8,373 nt of DNA. Origin: Flavobacteriales bacterium UBA7443. Its GTDB lineage: Bacteria; Bacteroidota; Bacteroidia; Flavobacteriales_D; Sanyastnellaceae. The notes under the pieces are model-generated. The model was not told the DNA's origin, ran no database searches, and was given only the letters and a program-made list of their open reading frames with translations. The position numbers were made by a program, and so were the translations under genes. Location of the stretch: assembly GCA_002477505.1 (NCBI GenBank), contig DLQB01000059.1:1-8373 (forward strand), written 5' to 3'. Every line of letters begins with the position of its first letter. Position 1 is the first letter of the stretch. This document shows, in pieces, positions 1-6,192 of the stretch.

Positions 1-2003
1 AACGTGTACCAACCTGAATCTTCCGGCAGGAGATTGGTCAGTTGCACACCGGACAGATTGCCGAGCGATGTATTTCCCGGTCCAGTCCATGCATAACTGG
101 CTCCAGCACTGAAAGCGGTTTCTAGCGTTAAGCTGCTGCCGGCGCAAATGGATGATGGAATCGAATTGATTTCCGCTGTTGCCTGGGCGATGATTTCCAC
201 ATTGAAAAAGTCAGGTTCGGAATGGCATCCATGATCGGTGAGGGTTAGGCTGTAAAGCCCAGAATCAGAAGCCTGGGTGGTTTCGATCTGCAAGTTAAAA
301 TTGCCGTTCAGGTCTCCATTGGGTCCGCTCCAATCGTAGAATACGGGTCCTGCGCTGTCCGTTGACAGCCAGAGTGGCTCTCCTTCGCAAAGCACTGGAA
401 TGCCCGAGATTTCAGGGGCATCGGGAACGGCATAGACCAGCAGGTACATCGAATCACTTTCAATCGGACAGGCACCGACATAGCCTGAAACAAAGTATTC
501 TCCCGCATCGTCAAATGACGCGTTGCCGAGGTCGATGCTATTGCCTTGACCTACAAACCCATTCGGCCCTGTCCAATCATAGGTGGCATCATTCAGAATA
601 TTGGAATTCAATGTGACAGGATCTCCGTCACAAATGGTGTTGTCCTCCAATTGAATCGCATAAGCCTGTTGGCCATAATTGCTGAAATAACCGTACCGTG
701 TGCCTGAATTAGCTCCTCCATTGATGATTCCGAGGTGAAATTCCGAGCTTGAATTTGACAGGCGTGAGGCTTGAAGTTGAGGCACAAAAGAAGTGGCTGT
801 GATGTTGGCGTATTTCCATTCCCCACCTGTTCCCGGCACATTGTAAAAATCCGATGCCTCAACGAGGTTGGCATTGCCGTTGAACTCAAAGTCATCTTCC
901 CCTCCGGCAGGCACTAAAATTTTCAATCCCATGAATTCGTTGGTGGACCTGACGAATGCCACTTCTTGAGATCCCGTGCAAATGATGGATGGGAGTAATG
1001 CTCCACCAATTTCGCATCCAAACCCCGTCATGTGCAATGCGTAGACCGGTGCGCTGGCCTCGTAGTAAGCGGCATTGGCACTCAGCGTGTGGGTATAAAT
1101 GGAGGCGAGGGTAGTCAGTGTGCTCACGACGGTTCCATTTACCGAAATGGTCGTGTTGGGAACGGTGGGAATGAAAAAGACTTTGTCGGGTCCATTCAAG
1201 TTGCCTTTTATCGCAATGTATTCAGTGCCCACTATGGATACCGGGACGATTTGATCTCCCATGATATCGGCACATCCACCGTAGGGAGTTCCAGCCACAG
1301 AATCATCACTCATCGTAATCGCAATGGGTTTGTTGGAAGAAACGACGCTTCCAAAAGGATGTTGGCTGGCGAGAGTGGAAGAGGCTCGCCCGCTCCAAGT
1401 CTGTCCTTCATCCAAAACAATGCTAAACGTAATATTCGGTGCGTGGCCTTGGATTGGTTTTTTCGGGGTGATTTGGATGATGGTATTGTCTTCTGTGGCC
1501 ACGATGTCGAAAGAGGAGGTGGACTGGGTGTAGCTGTTGTTCAAATAGTTTTGAAACGGCACAAAAAATTCCAATCCCAAGGCATTTCCACCCTTGAGTG
1601 CAAAAATGTCGGGGTTTAGATTGTTGGACGGATTCACCTCATAATACGCTTGGACAGGAGAAGTCGATGTGATGTGAAGACCAAAATTAAGCACCGTATT
1701 GGCCGGTTTGTTTTCGATGATCGATAGCCATGGAGCGAGGTTTAACGAGGAAACACTGTTGGCGCTAATGTTGAGTGTTTGGGTTGGGAACCCGGGGTTT
1801 GCTGGCTGTTCTACGGTTACAACCGCATCCTGGTCAAATGTTGCAAAACGAAGCAGCGTTGGGCTATCGCCATGGTTCGCCCAAACTTCTGGCGCTACGA
1901 ACCAAAATTCGGTATCGACTTGCGCCGAGGCCGAAACGAAGCTGAGCGACACGCAGGTGAGAACAGCTAAGGCGCTGAAAACGAAGCGGATGAAGTGGTT
2001 CAT
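1..2003 (-). CDS. Secreted modular surface protein: IgGFc-binding-type N-terminal region plus Ig-like repeats (3' part outside the window)
   Basis: The ORF is open from ATG 2003-2001 to the left edge, giving 667 residues with no stop, so the C-terminus is missing. Residues 1-27 form a classic signal peptide (Arg6, a hydrophobic run to about Val23, then SASA before Gln28), indicating export. Residues about 30-440 resemble the IgGFc-binding N-terminal region common in large Bacteroidota surface proteins: TEFWF just after the signal peptide, then TMSDDSV (about 230-236) and GGCADIMGDQIVP (242-254). From about residue 453 come Ig-like modules with Cys at 458, 539 and 620, each with Trp 19 residues later, a following GP, and a D-x-G-x-Y-type motif; the third is cut by the edge. 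Such proteins often end in a gliding-motility or type IX secretion C-terminal domain, which would lie off the window; that is inference. The ligand is unknown, and the family name does not show antibody binding. The gene starts 2 bases after the acs stop codon. Confidence 0.85.
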   Translation of the reverse strand, partial: MNHFIRFVFSALAVLTCVSLSFVSASAQVDTEFWFVAPEVWANHGDSPTLLRFATFDQDAVVTVEQPANPGFPTQTLNISANSVSSLNLAPWLSIIENKPANTVLNFGLHITSTSPVQAYYEVNPSNNLNPDIFALKGGNALGLEFFVPFQNYLNNSYTQSTSSFDIVATEDNTIIQITPKKPIQGHAPNITFSIVLDEGQTWSGRASSTLASQHPFGSVVSSNKPIAITMSDDSVAGTPYGGCADIMGDQIVPVSIVGTEYIAIKGNLNGPDKVFFIPTVPNTTISVNGTVVSTLTTLASIYTHTLSANAAYYEASAPVYALHMTGFGCEIGGALLPSIICTGSQEVAFVRSTNEFMGLKILVPAGGEDDFEFNGNANLVEASDFYNVPGTGGEWKYANITATSFVPQLQASRLSNSSSEFHLGIINGGANSGTRYGYFSNYGQQAYAIQLEDNTICDGDPVTLNSNILNDATYDWTGPNGFVGQGNSIDLGNASFDDAGEYFVSGYVGACPIESDSMYLLVYAVPDAPEISGIPVLCEGEPLWLSTDSAGPVFYDWSGPNGDLNGNFNLQIETTQASDSGLYSLTLTDHGCHSEPDFFNVEIIAQATAEINSIPSSICAGSSLTLETAFSAGASYAWTGPGNTSLGNLSGVQLTNLLPEDSGWYT
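67..648 (-). repeat. Tandem Ig-like modules with 81-residue period (protein level)
   Basis: Within the surface protein, the first Cys of three consecutive modules falls at residues 458, 539 and 620, exactly 81 residues apart. The first two complete modules share a second Cys at module position 55, Trp at 20, GP at 22-23, and Gly44 and Tyr46 of the tyrosine-corner motif. The third keeps Trp at 20 and GP at 22-23 but has its Gly and Tyr one residue later, and it continues toward the left edge. The sequences between these landmarks have diverged widely, so this is an old domain duplication rather than a recent DNA repeat. Paired cysteines suggest a disulphide in each module after export. The boundaries given are approximate domain edges. 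Confidence 0.7.
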
Positions 2004-2005
2004 TT

Positions 2006-3922
2006 TTAAATGAGTCTTTTGGCCTTGTCCACGATCTCGTCCACCACGCTGGGGTCCAGCAGGGTGGAGGTGTCCCCGAATTGGTCGAAATCGCCTGATG
2101 CAATTTTACGAAGAATGCGTCGCATGATTTTACCGGAACGCGTCTTGGGCAAGCCCGCCACAAATTGAATGCGATCCGGGCGAGCAATTTTGCCAATCCC
2201 TAAGATCACTTGTCCTTCTGCTGCTTTTGCCATTTCAATGGATTCAGATTCCGAAGGAAATTGCTCGCAAATTACATAGGCATGAATGCCTTGGCCCTTG
2301 ATTTCATGCTCATAACCGACCACAGCAGATTCGATTACTCCCGGAGTCTGATTGAGAGCGGATTCGATTTCGGCGGTTCCAAACCGATGTCCCGAAACGT
2401 TGATCACGTCGTCGACTCGTCCAATGACTCGGTACATGCCATTTTCGTCTCGTTTGGCGCCATCGCCAGTGAAGTAGCGTCCCGGGAAGGGGCGGAAATA
2501 CGTGTTTAAACAGCGTTCGTGGTCCCCATACGTTGTTCGGATCATGCTGGGCCAAGGCGCAGCGATGCAGAGCAGGCCTTCTTTCCCATTGTCTTTGATG
2601 GTGTTTCCTTCGGGGTCCACCAAGACCGGATGGATGCCCGGCAGAGGATACCCAGCATGAGCTGGTTTTTGAGGACTCAAGTTTCCCAATCCGCTGATCA
2701 TGATACCACCCGTTTCGGTTTGCCACCACGTATCCACAATGGGACATTTTGAATGGCCCACCTTTTCATGGTACCAATGCCAGGCTTCCTCGTTGATCGG
2801 CTCGCCAACAGAACCGAGCACGCGCAACGAGCTCAGATCGTAGCGTTCCACGTGTTCATCTCCGCATGCCATCAAGGCACGAATCGCCGTGGGGGCCGTA
2901 TAGAACTGGGTGACCTTGTATTTTTCACAAATCGCCCAATACCGGCCGGGATCAGGGAAGGTGGGTATGCCTTCAAACATGATGGTTGTACCCCCTTGCA
3001 ACAGAGGCCCATAGACAATGTAGGTGTGCCCTGTGATCCAGCCAATGTCAGCGGAACACCAGTACACATCACCCGGTTGGCATTGAAATACATTCGCGAA
3101 AGAATAGCCGGCGTAGACGGTGTAGCCTCCGTGGGTGTGGACCACACCCTTCGGCTTTCCGGTGGAGCCTGAAGTGTAAAGGATGAAAAGCATGTCCTCG
3201 GCGTCCATGATTTCAGCCGAGCACGGGGCAAGTGGTTCGGTACTGAGCATGGCGTCTTTCCACCAAACATCCCGGGATGTATCCATGAAGCATGGATCGG
3301 AAGTGACTGATTTTACAATCACATTCTGAACGGATTGATTTTCTTTCAGCGCCTCGTCTACGGTCGCTTTCAAAGGAATGGTTTTTGCCCCTCGTCTGCC
3401 CGCATTGGCCGTAATGACCATCGAGGCTTGAGCGTCTTCGATCCGATCCGATAAGGCCTGTGCGCTGAACCCTGCGAACACCACCGAATGTACGGCGCCG
3501 ATGCGGGCGCAAGCCAATACAGCAATGGCCAACTCAGGAACCATGGGCATGTAGAGCACTACGCGTTCTCCTTTTTTCACTCCCATGGCCCGCATGGCAT
3601 TGCCAAATTGGGAGACGGTTCGGTGCAATTCAGAATAGGTAAAGGATTGTCCTTCTGAATTTGGATCGTTCGGCTCCCAGTGCAGCGCAATTTGATCACC
3701 ACGCTCTCTCAGATTTCGATCCAATGCGTTTTCGGTGATATTGATTTGCCCATCCCCGAACCAACGAGTGGAGGCATCCTCCATTTTGCCCGAATGAACT
3801 TCCTTAAAAGGCCGCTGCCAATCGAAGTGATTGGCAATTTCAGCCCAGAATTGCTCGGGGTTATGCTTGCTTTTTTTCTGTGCTGAGCGGTAAGCTTCGA
3901 AAGATTCGATTTGCAATGGCAT
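2006..3922 (-). CDS. acs: Acetyl-CoA synthetase (AMP-forming acetate--CoA ligase)
   Basis: This cytoplasmic enzyme makes acetyl-CoA from acetate, ATP and CoA through an acetyl-AMP intermediate, letting the cell use or recover acetate. The 638-residue protein is about family length (usually near 650, with a slightly shorter N-terminus here). An N-terminal ACS region is followed by the ANL-family motifs: the phosphate-binding loop YTSGSTGKPKG (249-259), YTAPTA (341-346), DTWWQTETGG (397-406), YFTGDG (483-488) and GRVDDVINVSGHR (501-513). PKTRSGK (592-598) carries the adenylation lysine Lys598, which in enteric Acs is reversibly acetylated. By eye the acetate-pocket residues of Salmonella Acs (Val310, Thr311, Val386, Trp414) match Ile296, Thr297, Val372 and Trp400, supporting acetate rather than a longer acid. 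It is divergent from the 130-aa gene and lies directly upstream of the surface-protein gene. A propionate-preferring relative is unlikely given Trp400. Confidence 0.97.
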   Translation of the reverse strand: MPLQIESFEAYRSAQKKSKHNPEQFWAEIANHFDWQRPFKEVHSGKMEDASTRWFGDGQINITENALDRNLRERGDQIALHWEPNDPNSEGQSFTYSELHRTVSQFGNAMRAMGVKKGERVVLYMPMVPELAIAVLACARIGAVHSVVFAGFSAQALSDRIEDAQASMVITANAGRRGAKTIPLKATVDEALKENQSVQNVIVKSVTSDPCFMDTSRDVWWKDAMLSTEPLAPCSAEIMDAEDMLFILYTSGSTGKPKGVVHTHGGYTVYAGYSFANVFQCQPGDVYWCSADIGWITGHTYIVYGPLLQGGTTIMFEGIPTFPDPGRYWAICEKYKVTQFYTAPTAIRALMACGDEHVERYDLSSLRVLGSVGEPINEEAWHWYHEKVGHSKCPIVDTWWQTETGGIMISGLGNLSPQKPAHAGYPLPGIHPVLVDPEGNTIKDNGKEGLLCIAAPWPSMIRTTYGDHERCLNTYFRPFPGRYFTGDGAKRDENGMYRVIGRVDDVINVSGHRFGTAEIESALNQTPGVIESAVVGYEHEIKGQGIHAYVICEQFPSESESIEMAKAAEGQVILGIGKIARPDRIQFVAGLPKTRSGKIMRRILRKIASGDFDQFGDTSTLLDPSVVDEIVDKAKRLI

Positions 3923-4007
3923 GGAATGAGACTTTGAACCGTAAGATATTCAATTGTTGTGTAACGAAATCACCGTGAATTGCGTAAGCGCAAGCAAAGC
4001 ATCAATC
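3923..4007. promoter_or_regulatory. Divergent spacer between acs and the 130-aa gene
   Basis: These 85 bases separate two divergent start codons and must hold, or adjoin, the promoters for both directions. I find no confident match to the Bacteroidota promoter (TTTG near -33, TAnnTTTG near -7) on either strand; the nearest on the minus strand is a partial TATCTTAC. A small inverted repeat, TTGCG and CGCAA around a 4-base loop at 3980-3993, lies 14 bases before the ATG at 4008. It could be a weak leader hairpin or an operator half-site pair, or chance. Confidence 0.4.
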
Positions 4008-4400
4008 ATGGCCTATTTTTGGAACCCTTTTACCGGAGCAGAAGTGGAAACTCAATCCTTTATTTTGCGGCTTCCCGATTCCGGATCTTTCGTTCGTGTC
4101 GAAGGACCAATCGTGGAACTGCTGAGTCAATTGCCCTTTGCCGACATCGATTCGGCCGTGCGCGAATGGCGCGAGCGCACAGGCCATTCAGACTCGGTTG
4201 TTCAAGATGCAAGCCACGTGTGGCATAAGTTGTGCGATTGGGGTGCGATTCTGGATGAAGAAATCAAAGGACAAACCTTGGATTTCAATTCGAATGAACC
4301 GCTCACCATCAGCGGAGGAGTGCTTCGCTCTCGAATTGCGCGTTTTGTCGATTCTCAAGAATTTTATGGAGACGAAGAAGTCTTCCACTTGGGCGCTTAA
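4008..4400 (+). CDS. Uncharacterised 130-aa protein, possible PqqD/RRE-like winged-helix fold
   Basis: I do not recognise this protein at family level. It lacks a signal peptide and membrane segments, so it is probably cytoplasmic. Its N-terminal part reads as short strands (about residues 3-12, 16-22 and 27-32), followed by helices at about 34-42, 48-59 and 63-78 that end in DWGAILDEE (77-85). This order, and the spacing of hydrophobic residues, resembles PqqD or RiPP-recognition-element domains, but that is pattern reading only. Residues 86-130 form an acidic, Phe-containing tail. I chose ATG 4008; an in-frame TTG at 3954 would add 18 residues with little coding character and place the start close to the acs promoter region. 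The lipoprotein gene begins 8 bases after its stop, so the two are probably one transcript. No radical-SAM maturase or precursor peptide lies nearby. Confidence 0.7.
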   Translation: MAYFWNPFTGAEVETQSFILRLPDSGSFVRVEGPIVELLSQLPFADIDSAVREWRERTGHSDSVVQDASHVWHKLCDWGAILDEEIKGQTLDFNSNEPLTISGGVLRSRIARFVDSQEFYGDEEVFHLGA

Positions 4401-4408
4401 TTTTGCCC

Positions 4409-4834
4409 ATGCGGCATTTTTTCCTTTTTAAAATCGCATCCTGCGGATGCCTAATTGGATTGTTCTTGGCCTTGACTTCCTGCGAAGGAAACACTCGGTT
4501 CGAAGTACGCATACTCAATCTGACCACGGGAGGCATTCGCGCTGAGCACCGTGCCCTTCAGCTGTCTGAATTGGATACCGTTTTCTCATTGGATTCTTTG
4601 CAGCCAGGTGAAACCTTATTGATTCACTCTTCTGACTGGTTGGGTGGCCGCTCAAATCCCGCACAGCCCTCGGAAGTATTGGACTCTATCGCGATTTTCA
4701 ATGCGCAAGGGAATCAAAGTCAACATCCTTGGCGAGCGATTGAAGCTTGGGTGGTAGAGAGCCACCACGATCGAAAAATCCCATCCCAATGGCGACACAC
4801 GTATTTGCTGAGGGTCACAGAGGATGATTTTTAG
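4409..4834 (+). CDS. Predicted small lipoprotein, function unknown
   Basis: The 141-residue product begins with a type II signal peptide: His3 and Lys8 near the N-terminus, a hydrophobic stretch at about residues 9-22, and lipobox LTSC with Cys25 as the lipidated residue. The mature protein would have about 117 residues, look mostly beta-rich, and contain several Trp residues but no other Cys. Glu at +2 after the lipidated Cys gives no clear sorting signal under Bacteroidota rules; some surface-exported lipoproteins there have acidic residues shortly after the Cys, but here a single Glu is followed by Gly. An in-frame TTG at 4403 would add two residues; ATG 4409 is the better start. It follows the 130-aa gene by 8 bases and ends 4 bases before the convergent amn stop. 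No family is recognised. Confidence 0.72.
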   Translation: MRHFFLFKIASCGCLIGLFLALTSCEGNTRFEVRILNLTTGGIRAEHRALQLSELDTVFSLDSLQPGETLLIHSSDWLGGRSNPAQPSEVLDSIAIFNAQGNQSQHPWRAIEAWVVESHHDRKIPSQWRHTYLLRVTEDDF

Positions 4835-4838
4835 CAGA

Positions 4839-5612
4839 TCAGCGCCATTTCAGGTGCTTGATGGATCGGCCTTCTTCTTGCAATTCTTTGATTGAATCCA
4901 CCCCAATTCGGATGTGCTCATCCACGAAGTTGGCGGTGACTTTTGCATCGCTACTGTCTGTTTTGACCCCTGATGGTGTCATGGGTTCATCGCTCACCAA
5001 CAACAATGCGCCAACGGAAAGACGGTTCGCAAAACCAACGGAGAAGAGGGTTGCTGTTTCCATATCAATGGCCTGAGCACGCGTATCGCGCAAATAGGCT
5101 TTGAAAGTATCATCATGCTCCCAGACCCTGCGGTTTGTCGTGTACACCGAACCGGTATAATAATCCCGGTTGTAATCGCGCACGGTGGAGGAAATCGCAC
5201 GCTGCAGCGCGAAGCTGGGCAATGCAGGTACCTCGGGAGGGAAATAATCATTGGAAGTCCCTTCCCCACGAATTCCGGCAAGTGGCAGGATGAGGTCGCC
5301 GATTTTGTTTTTCTCTTTCAATGCGCCGCATTTTCCTAAGAAAAGAACGGCCTTTGGATGGATGGCTGAGAGCAAATCCATGACAGTGGCCGCATTGGCA
5401 CTTCCCATTCCAAAGTTGATCATGGTGATGTCTCCTGCAGTGGCGCAAGGCATTGCCTTTCGTTCTCCAACAATTTCAATGGAGTGCCATTCTGCAAATT
5501 TCTCGAGGTAATTGGAGAAATTCGTTAAGAGCACGAAGGATCCGAATTGGTCCAGTTCCATTCCGGTGTAACGGGGAAGCCAATTCGATACAATTTCATC
5601 TTTGGTTTGCAT
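4839..5612 (-). CDS. amn: AMP nucleosidase
   Basis: This cytoplasmic enzyme of purine salvage hydrolyses AMP to adenine and ribose 5-phosphate and can trim the adenylate pool. The 257-residue protein is the short form typical of Bacteroidota; the E. coli enzyme carries an extra N-terminal regulatory domain. It belongs to the nucleoside phosphorylase (PNP/UDP) superfamily: NFGMGSANAA (66-75), LGKCGAL (92-98), AIDMETATLF (181-190), whose Met-Glu binds ribose in relatives, and VSDEP (206-210), with Asp208 as the likely catalytic acid. I chose ATG 5612-5610 (MQTKDEIV), which matches the family N-terminus as I remember it. An upstream in-frame start at 5690 would add 26 unlikely residues and overlap cdd. 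It is divergent from cdd and converges on the lipoprotein gene. A purine or uridine phosphorylase is the alternative, but the N-terminal half favours Amn. Confidence 0.92.
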   Translation of the reverse strand: MQTKDEIVSNWLPRYTGMELDQFGSFVLLTNFSNYLEKFAEWHSIEIVGERKAMPCATAGDITMINFGMGSANAATVMDLLSAIHPKAVLFLGKCGALKEKNKIGDLILPLAGIRGEGTSNDYFPPEVPALPSFALQRAISSTVRDYNRDYYTGSVYTTNRRVWEHDDTFKAYLRDTRAQAIDMETATLFSVGFANRLSVGALLLVSDEPMTPSGVKTDSSDAKVTANFVDEHIRIGVDSIKELQEEGRSIKHLKWR

Positions 5613-5620
5613 GCATGCAA
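5607..5620. promoter_or_regulatory. 14-bp perfect palindrome over the amn start codon
   Basis: TTGCATGCATGCAA reads the same on both strands and contains the amn initiation codon (5612-5610) and the first bases of codon 2. It could be an operator where a bound dimer would block initiation, or could mask the start codon in RNA. A 14-bp palindrome is expected about 0.5 times by chance in a window this size, so only its position is suggestive. Confidence 0.25.
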
Positions 5621-5664
5621 TGTAATGCACCTGCGCTGAACAGAATTGCACTAAATTGAGCGAT
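5613..5664. promoter_or_regulatory. Divergent spacer between amn and cdd
   Basis: Only 52 bases separate the start codons of amn (minus) and cdd (plus), so promoters for both directions must overlap here or extend into the coding sequences. I see no confident TAnnTTTG box. On the plus strand, TAAATTGA at 5652-5659 is a partial match but sits too close to the cdd ATG to serve as its -7 element with a normal leader. TGCA motifs recur in the spacer, continuing from the palindrome at the amn start. Confidence 0.4.
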
Positions 5665-6132
5665 ATGAAGCAATTGAAGCGTGAATTCATGGTCGACGTA
5701 ACTGCTGTCAGCGAATTGTCAGCAGCGGATCAGACATTATTGGAAGCCGCCCATGAGGCAGCGAAGGTGGCTTACGCTCCCTATTCAAATTTCCGAGTCG
5801 GAGCAGCGGTCCGTTTGGCTTCAGGCAAGATCGTCAAAGGTTCGAACCAAGAAAACATGGCGTATCCCAGCGGCTTGTGTGCAGAGCGCGTTGCGTTTTT
5901 TGCGGCGGGAGCGCAATTTCCGGGGGAACGCATTGAGGCAGCTGCTGTAGTTACCGATCGAGAAATGCCTGCGGTAGATTTCTCGCCTTGTGGCGGCTGC
6001 CGGCAGGTCATGTTAGAGTCTGAAAACCGTAACGGTCAGTCCATTCGGTTTTTAATGCAACCAGGGTCCGGAGAGGTTCTCATTTCTCCAAATGTGAGCC
6101 AGTTTTTGCCCTTGACTTTCCGATTGCCGTAA
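5665..6132 (+). CDS. cdd: Cytidine deaminase
   Basis: This zinc enzyme deaminates cytidine and deoxycytidine to uridine and deoxyuridine in pyrimidine salvage. The 155-residue length fits the small homotetrameric class. The substrate loop YAPYSNFRVGAAV (37-49) precedes the ribose-contacting N-x-E (Asn61, Glu63). LCAER follows, with zinc ligand Cys72 and proton-shuttling Glu74, and then SPCGGCRQ with zinc ligands Cys109 and Cys112; three Cys ligands are typical of the tetrameric form. I start at ATG 5665; an in-frame TTG at 5656 would add three residues, and the ATG at residue 9 would still keep all motifs. It is first in a plus-strand run with the outer-membrane protein gene (60 bases on) and the nucleoside transporter, which suits uptake followed by deamination. 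Its divergent neighbour amn is also a salvage gene. Confidence 0.95.
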   Translation: MKQLKREFMVDVTAVSELSAADQTLLEAAHEAAKVAYAPYSNFRVGAAVRLASGKIVKGSNQENMAYPSGLCAERVAFFAAGAQFPGERIEAAAVVTDREMPAVDFSPCGGCRQVMLESENRNGQSIRFLMQPGSGEVLISPNVSQFLPLTFRLP

Positions 6133-6192
6133 TTCCCTCTTCTTTCGTTCAAAGGGCGCAACCTTCGCCGAAGCATTCCGTATGGGAAAGAG

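Noticed and set aside
1032..1619. Plus-strand open frame of 195 codons
   Set aside because: It lies wholly inside the minus-strand surface-protein gene, which has a signal peptide, family motifs and regular domains. The plus-strand translation has no recognisable features.
3954..4007. TTG start that would lengthen the 130-aa protein by 18 residues
   Set aside because: It is a rare start codon, the added residues look non-coding, and the ATG at 4008 is available in frame.
4820..4860. Possible bidirectional terminator between the convergent lipoprotein and amn genes
   Set aside because: Only 4 bases separate the stop codons, and I could find no stable GC-rich hairpin with T-runs there.
5613..5690. 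Upstream start for amn giving a 283-aa protein
   Set aside because: The extra 26 residues match nothing expected, and the start would lie inside the cdd coding sequence. The ATG at 5612-5610 gives the usual length.
6133..6192. Terminator or promoter between cdd and the outer-membrane protein gene
   Set aside because: Only 4-bp stems (GGCG/CGCC and CTTC/GAAG) are present, without a T-run, and no TAnnTTTG box is visible. Continued transcription is the simpler reading.
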